Shown here piece by piece: positions 13,651 through 17,722 of a DNA stretch of 17,722 bases (the first letter of the stretch is position 1; every line of letters starts with the position of its first letter). A program made the position numbers and the translations under genes. This DNA comes from Spirochaetales bacterium (lineage in GTDB: Bacteria > Spirochaetota > Spirochaetia > Sphaerochaetales > Sphaerochaetaceae), in contig JAAYQY010000335.1 of assembly GCA_012519125.1 (NCBI GenBank), positions 1 to 17,722 on the forward strand, given 5' to 3'. The notes beneath the pieces were generated by a model. The model saw only the letters and a list, made by a program, of their open reading frames with translations. It was not told the origin of the DNA and made no database searches.

Positions 13651-15863
13651 CAATAGACACCAATGATGAAAGTGACGTTTCCTTGCAAGCTGGTTCCCAA
13701 GCCTACCAGGACCTCCCCGAGAGGAGTATCGAGAGCAAGCGTCAGGCCCAGGCCAAGATCCCATTGGTTGGGGAAGAGCAGCGTGTCAGAGGAAGCACTC
13801 ACGCCTTGGTAGGGGTCGTACTCATCGAAGAGGGCGAACCGAAGGTTCACCTTGCAGAACGCTGGATACCCCAACACCTCGGCCAGCCTATGGGTCCAAC
13901 TGCTTCCCACCATTGCCAAATCCCGTCTCAATGAGAGCGGGCTGTACCCGGGAACTCCAAAAGGAAACCCCATGTCTGCATAGCTGGAAAGCAATTCATA
14001 GCGCTCACGAAGATGGGAAACTTGCAGGTCATAGCCCAAGGTGTCTGCATATGTAAGGGCAAATTTCTGCTCCCAAGCGAGCCGGTAGGCGTACATGGCC
14101 GTATCCAGATAGCCGATTCTGGCGAGCATATCCAACCGATAGCCATACGAGGCAAAGCGGCTGTCCAAGGTGGAGGAGAGCAGGCTCAGCTCAAGCTGGG
14201 GGAAGGCCAAAAACTGCTGGGGATAACGACTGTCGTGCAGTGCGATAAGATCATACCACCCATCAAGCTTCACATGGGTATACTCACCCATATACAGGTC
14301 CAGGCCGATGGTAGTACGGAACGCACGATCGAGCGGTGCGCTGCGCTGGGCATCCACCAAGGCATTGCGCGTTGACATACTGCCGCTTGCATAGGAGAGC
14401 GCTAGATGAACATTCCACCTACCAAGGGCATTCATGGCAAATGGATGGCTGAGGCCGAACTCCACCCCGGTTCTCTGCCCAAGGCTCGCCTGGATGAGAA
14501 AGGTGAAATCAGTGTCACCAAGCTGGGCCAGCGAGGCATCCAAGAACACATCAGAACGGTACCAAGCCGAAGAAGAGGAAGGAAGCGTACTGGAAAATCC
14601 TGCATCCATCTGAAAGCCCATGCTGATGTTTGCACTTTTCTTTCCGAATCCCCGTGTCTGGATCAGGAGCACCCCATCCTCAGCCATCTCATAACTGACG
14701 GTGGCCAAGGCATGGGCTTTCCGTATCTCCCTCATCCTCAGATTGAGCTCGGTAGCAGTCTGTTTGTTCAAGCGACGTCCTAAAAAGCGTGAAAACATCG
14801 AGGCATCCACAAGCATATCGGCAGCTTTCAGGGAGATGTCTTTCACCGTCAGCTGAAGAATTACCGGACTCGGCAGCAAGCTGTAGCTCCCCAAGCGGTC
14901 AGGGTCAAGCACCTTCAGCTCGCGTTGCTCAGCAATGCGATGTGCCAGTTGCTCAAGCTCATCTGCTTTCTCCTCCACAGCCTGGTGTCCCTGTGCAAGA
15001 ATGTGCTCATACTTGTTGAAATCCAAGGCAAAGACATCCTCAAGCTTTGGAAAGAAGACCAAGTCTGCTTGGCTGTGCTGTTTTTGGGCTGTGTCTTGGG
15101 TAACAAGAATGATGGTCTGCATGGTCATGGCGGAAAGGCTTTCCAACGCTGAATAGTTGAGCACCTGCATTTCGTTCACATCACAGGCTATGACAATATC
15201 AGCTCCAAGAGAACGTGCCAACTCGATGGGGAGGTTGTCCACCACCCCTCCATCCACCACCAAGCGCCCATCCTCGTAAGGATAGGGAGTAAAGACAATG
15301 GGGATGGAAATGCTGCTTCGGATTGCTCCAACCAAGGAGCCGCTTGCATGCACGATCCGCTCCTTGGTCATGGCATCTGCGGACACACAGCGAAACGGGA
15401 TGGGAAGTGCATCGAAATCCACTGGGGATGGATGCTTGGCAAAGAGATAGCCAAGCAATTCAAGAATACGCTGATCACCGATGAATGCAGGAGAGCTGCC
15501 GATTCCTGTTTCCCCGAATCCCAGGGAGAAGGCTTGATTGTGCGTGTAGGCAAAAACATCATCCTGCTCGCGCTTTGTGTCGAGCACCGGTTCTGCAAAG
15601 AGCCCAATCAAATCCGTCTCTTCAAGCAGAGATCGTATCTCTTTTGGCGTGTATCCGGCACTGTAAAGTCCACCAACCAGACTGCCCATGCTGGTTCCAA
15701 GCACCAGGTCGATCGGAATTCCCTTCTCTTCAAGAGCCTCCAGTACCGAGACGTGGGCAAGGCCCCGAGCCCCTCCACCGGAGAGTACCAGTGCAATCTT
15801 GGGAGAGCCCCACAGGGTACTGAGACTCAACAGAACCAGCAGCACAGCAAGGAGGCGCCTCAT
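13650..15863 (-). CDS. Outer-membrane patatin-like phospholipase with C-terminal beta-barrel (PlpD/type Vd-like)
   Basis: 737 residues. Signal peptide to about residue 19 (ending LWGS). Patatin domain 21-320: oxyanion loop GGGARG (29-34), nucleophile elbow GTSMG with S58, and the catalytic Asp in VVDGG (D204). A connecting region with a POTRA-like pattern (about 335-415) leads to some 300 residues of alternating aromatic/polar strands (about 420-737), ending in VTFIIGVY, a terminal aromatic like other outer-membrane barrels. The architecture matches PlpD-type autotransporters, in which the barrel holds or releases a phospholipase A1-like domain. It needs an outer membrane, so the organism is diderm. 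The gene follows fmt by four bases with a hairpin at the junction, and overlaps the radical SAM gene by one base. Lipase activity is predicted; substrate and release are unknown. Confidence 0.93.
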   Translation of the reverse strand: MRRLLAVLLVLLSLSTLWGSPKIALVLSGGGARGLAHVSVLEALEEKGIPIDLVLGTSMGSLVGGLYSAGYTPKEIRSLLEETDLIGLFAEPVLDTKREQDDVFAYTHNQAFSLGFGETGIGSSPAFIGDQRILELLGYLFAKHPSPVDFDALPIPFRCVSADAMTKERIVHASGSLVGAIRSSISIPIVFTPYPYEDGRLVVDGGVVDNLPIELARSLGADIVIACDVNEMQVLNYSALESLSAMTMQTIILVTQDTAQKQHSQADLVFFPKLEDVFALDFNKYEHILAQGHQAVEEKADELEQLAHRIAEQRELKVLDPDRLGSYSLLPSPVILQLTVKDISLKAADMLVDASMFSRFLGRRLNKQTATELNLRMREIRKAHALATVSYEMAEDGVLLIQTRGFGKKSANISMGFQMDAGFSSTLPSSSSAWYRSDVFLDASLAQLGDTDFTFLIQASLGQRTGVEFGLSHPFAMNALGRWNVHLALSYASGSMSTRNALVDAQRSAPLDRAFRTTIGLDLYMGEYTHVKLDGWYDLIALHDSRYPQQFLAFPQLELSLLSSTLDSRFASYGYRLDMLARIGYLDTAMYAYRLAWEQKFALTYADTLGYDLQVSHLRERYELLSSYADMGFPFGVPGYSPLSLRRDLAMVGSSWTHRLAEVLGYPAFCKVNLRFALFDEYDPYQGVSASSDTLLFPNQWDLGLGLTLALDTPLGEVLVGLGTSLQGNVTFIIGVY

Positions 15864-15864
15864 A

Positions 15865-15879
15865 CGGTTAGCCTAACCG
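15865..15879 (-). repeat. Hairpin over the fmt stop, one base before the patatin start
   Basis: CGGTTA (15865-15870), GCC, TAACCG (15874-15879) is a perfect inverted repeat. On the minus-strand message the 3' arm contains the fmt stop (UAA) and ends one base before the patatin AUG; the only Shine-Dalgarno-like bases (UUAGG) are inside the hairpin. Ribosomes finishing fmt would open it, so coupling of the two genes is a reasonable inference. Confidence 0.4.
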
Positions 15880-16812
15880 ACCAGAGAGGAAACCCTGGTT
15901 TCCATTGAGGAAGGAGAGATAATCCAACTCCTTACGCTTCTCCAGTTGCAGGTGAGTCACCCACAACAGGCCGTCACCGGTGGCTATGGCTATGCCTTTT
16001 CCCTTTTGCTTTCCCACCACCGTGCCTGGCTCCACACCTGGAGGTACTGCATCGCTGCCAGCTTCGGCAAGCGTGCCATAAACAGAAGTGAGCATCAGCG
16101 TTTGACCTTCGTAAACGGTTCTTGCCTTCGGCCAAGGAACAAGGGCCCTGATCTGGGCATGGAGGGTTTTTGCACTCTGATGAAAATCAAGCACTCCCAT
16201 CGAAGCATCAATGAGTGTGGTATAGGTTGCTTCTCCCTTCTGCGGAGAAAAGGTCGCAGTTCCTGCTTGCAGTGCTCCCAAAGAAGTGAGAGCAAGGGAC
16301 GCAGCCCTCTCACTGACCAAAGTTCCCAGACTTTCGGTGGTCTCTGTTCCCCCAAGAGGAATCGTACAGGAAGCAAGGATATCCCCACAGTCCATCTCGG
16401 CGGCGATGCGCTGGATACTGATGCCGGTCATCGTCGCTTGGCTGAGAATGGCCCCCTGGATGGGGCTTGGACCGCGCAACAGCGGCAACAGGGAGGGATG
16501 GATGTTCAGTTTTTCACCTGAGAACAGGCCGAGAAACTTTGGGCCGAACATTCGTCCATATGCGAAACAGAGCAAGGTATCACATCCAAAGGGAGCGATG
16601 GCAGCGCGAGCATCACTGCCAAGATGGTCAAACTGCACCACCTCAAGGCCGAGCCTAAGCGCCTCCTCTTTGACCGCAGACGGAACAAGGGCCTTGCTGC
16701 GAGCTTGAGGCTTGTCGGTATTTGTCAACACCGCTCCGATCTCAAAATGCTCTGCCAAGGCCCTCAGGGTAGGTACTGCGATCTCACTTGTTCCTGCAAA
16801 CAGGATCCTCAC
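15868..16812 (-). CDS. fmt: Methionyl-tRNA formyltransferase
   Basis: 314 residues, normal length. Transfers a formyl group from 10-formyltetrahydrofolate to Met-tRNA(fMet) before initiation. The N-terminal transferase domain has MRILFAGTSEIAVPTL, and the catalytic trio is visible: N103 and H105 in LNIHPSLLP (102-110) and D141 in MDCGD, with the same N-to-D spacing (38) as E. coli. RGPSPIQGAIL (113-123) follows. The C-terminal OB-like tRNA-binding domain starts near 205 (PQKGEATY) and includes RALVPWPKA. The start is GTG at 16812, overlapping the def stop (GTGA); GAGGAG lies about ten bases upstream. The def-fmt pair is a classic arrangement in bacteria. Confidence 0.97.
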   Translation of the reverse strand: MRILFAGTSEIAVPTLRALAEHFEIGAVLTNTDKPQARSKALVPSAVKEEALRLGLEVVQFDHLGSDARAAIAPFGCDTLLCFAYGRMFGPKFLGLFSGEKLNIHPSLLPLLRGPSPIQGAILSQATMTGISIQRIAAEMDCGDILASCTIPLGGTETTESLGTLVSERAASLALTSLGALQAGTATFSPQKGEATYTTLIDASMGVLDFHQSAKTLHAQIRALVPWPKARTVYEGQTLMLTSVYGTLAEAGSDAVPPGVEPGTVVGKQKGKGIAIATGDGLLWVTHLQLEKRKELDYLSFLNGNQGFLSGRLG

Positions 16813-17315
16813 CGCTCTTTTCTCCTCTTTCCCTTGGTGCGTTTCTCATATGCTTTCACCATCTTCTCCTTCTCTTCGTCGGAGAGACGGTCGATGAACA
16901 GAACCCCATTGAGATGGTCATTCTCGTGTTGGATGGCACGGGCGAGCAGACCTTCCGCTTTCACCGTGAACACCTTTCCTTCAATATCCTGGGCCTGCAC
17001 GGTAACCCTGGCGGGCCGCTGGACATCGTGCCAGACGCCGGGGATGGAGAGGCATCCTTCCTCTGAGATATCAGTCTCGATGGAAGTCTCGATGATCTGC
17101 GGATTGATATACGCACGCTTCTCGACTCCCTGGATGTTGATCACAAACAAGCGGCTGGGTACGCCTACCTGCGGTGCGGCAAGGCCGACTCCATCTGCTT
17201 CGGACATCGTTTCGAACATGGCATCTACCAGCACACGCAAGCCGCTGTCAAATTTGGTTATCGGTTGGCACTTTTCTCCAAGCACCTCTTCACCTAGTGT
17301 ATAAATATCTAACAT
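16809..17315 (-). CDS. def: Peptide deformylase
   Basis: 168 residues. Removes the N-formyl group from new proteins, the step that undoes the product of fmt. All three motifs are intact: GVGLAAPQVG (42-51), EEGCLSIPG (85-93, metal ligand C88) and QHENDHLNG (129-137; H130, E131 and H134). The metal is probably Fe(II) in the cell. The C-terminal 25 residues are a strongly basic tail (KRTKGKRRKER). First gene of the seven-gene minus-strand operon. The ATG at 17315 has no real ribosome site and lies only nine bases from the -10 box, so it is probably translated from a nearly leaderless message. Confidence 0.97.
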   Translation of the reverse strand: MLDIYTLGEEVLGEKCQPITKFDSGLRVLVDAMFETMSEADGVGLAAPQVGVPSRLFVINIQGVEKRAYINPQIIETSIETDISEEGCLSIPGVWHDVQRPARVTVQAQDIEGKVFTVKAEGLLARAIQHENDHLNGVLFIDRLSDEEKEKMVKAYEKRTKGKRRKER

Positions 17316-17324
17316 AGTAACTCA

Positions 17325-17353
17325 ACTATACCAACACGCCACTCTCTGGTCAA
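17325..17353 (-). promoter_or_regulatory. Strong sigma-70-type promoter for the def operon
   Basis: On the minus strand TTGACC (17353-17348), 17 bases, TATAGT (17330-17325): five of six matches in each box with ideal spacing. Nine bases separate the -10 box from the def ATG, so transcription should begin within about zero to four bases of the start codon. No other strong promoter is seen in the 196-base gap (17316-17511), which also contains a TACAATTTTGTA palindrome (17422-17433) before the divergent lipoprotein gene. Confidence 0.7.
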
Positions 17354-17511
17354 CTTCATGAGAGCCAGTACACCCACAGGACAAAGAAGAGAGAAATCTA
17401 GGCAAAACATCATGACAGATTTACAATTTTGTATAGCAGAGTCTGAGTGACAGGATACCTCTGCCCATCCCTAAGAAGAGGCATCGCACCCAGACCTGAA
17501 AGGAGATGGCA

Positions 17512-17722
17512 ATGCGAAGGTTTGCCCTATGCGTACTGGCTCTATTTCTTGTTCTGCTCACCACCGGCTGTGAGGATGATGAACTTCCCCTTACTGCAAC
17601 CCAACTCAGGATCCAGGCATTGCTTGACCAACCCCATCGTACGAACCTATGCCAACTACACCAATGCAAATGGGGTGCTGATTGATGGTACAGATTCACT
17701 GACCGGCCCAACCTTCCCCCAG
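17512..17722 (+). pseudogene. Lipoprotein gene, apparently frameshifted, running off the window
   Basis: ATG at 17512 is preceded by AAGGAG at ideal spacing (6). It opens a lipoprotein signal, MRRFALCVLALFLVLLTTGC, with lipid cysteine C20, then EDDELPLTATQLRIQALLDQP. In this frame a TGA ends translation at 17683-17685 after 57 residues. From the CCCC run at 17632-17635 onward, the +1 frame is open to the window edge and reads IVRTYANYTNANGVLIDGTD and then SLTGPTFPQ, a composition typical of secreted proteins, while the original frame turns into Cys/His/Gln-rich noise. One extra C in the run would explain this. It may be a pseudogene, a sequencing or assembly error, or a phase-variable gene. 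I do not recognise the family. Signal and frameshift are seen; the cause is not known. Confidence 0.6.

Noticed and set aside
13651..13764. Longer N-terminus for the radical SAM protein
   Set aside because: The extension is Gly/Pro/Arg-rich, lies inside the patatin C-terminal barrel codons and is absent from the family pattern, which starts near MESLYRSY.

Overview
The window looks like chromosome of a free-living or gut-associated diderm spirochaete, most like the Sphaerochaeta lineage. The main reasons are an EF-G of the mitochondrial/spirochaete type (AHIDSGKTT), several lipoproteins with loose spirochaete-style lipoboxes, an outer-membrane patatin/beta-barrel protein, and dense overlapping gene packing. 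Genus-level placement is inference. I saw no rRNA, tRNA, CRISPR array, insertion sequence or prophage.

Layout. (1) Bases 1-2783, plus strand: the 3' end of an operon with the tail of an RpiB/LacAB-family isomerase, an iron-dependent alcohol dehydrogenase, a TauE/SafE exporter and a DUF4867-like cupin protein. Together these match the lower half of the transketolase route of sulfoquinovose breakdown (sulfo-TK): sulfoerythrulose/sulfoerythrose isomerisation, sulfoacetaldehyde reduction to isethionate, and isethionate export. It ends in two adjacent strong hairpins (2786-2854), which also bound the next, convergent unit. (2) 2859-5822, minus strand: elongation factor G with its own promoter, a roughly 160-base leader and a terminator, followed by a small RecA/KaiC-like P-loop protein. 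(3) 6085-8460, plus strand: a tight trio of a HIT-domain hydrolase, an eight-cysteine zinc-binding protein and a coiled-coil lipoprotein whose C-terminal domain looks like a catalytically dead endonuclease/exonuclease/phosphatase fold. (4) 8457-10628: an HdeD-like membrane protein (minus), a YjjG-type HAD nucleotidase (plus) and an FKBP-type lipoprotein isomerase (minus). Both convergent borders here overlap tail to tail. (5) 10801-17315, minus strand: a seven-gene operon with overlapping or nearly overlapping junctions, def, fmt, patatin/barrel protein, TIGR01212 radical SAM protein, VanZ-like protein, and the alpha and beta subunits of a class I fumarase/tartrate dehydratase. Its promoter lies so close to def that the message should be nearly leaderless. 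(6) 17512-17722, plus strand: the start of a lipoprotein gene whose reading frame appears broken at a CCCC run.

The most interesting points are the sulfoglycolysis module, the dead EEP lipoprotein, the leaderless def-fmt operon that carries an outer-membrane patatin and a fumarase, and the frameshifted lipoprotein at the right edge.
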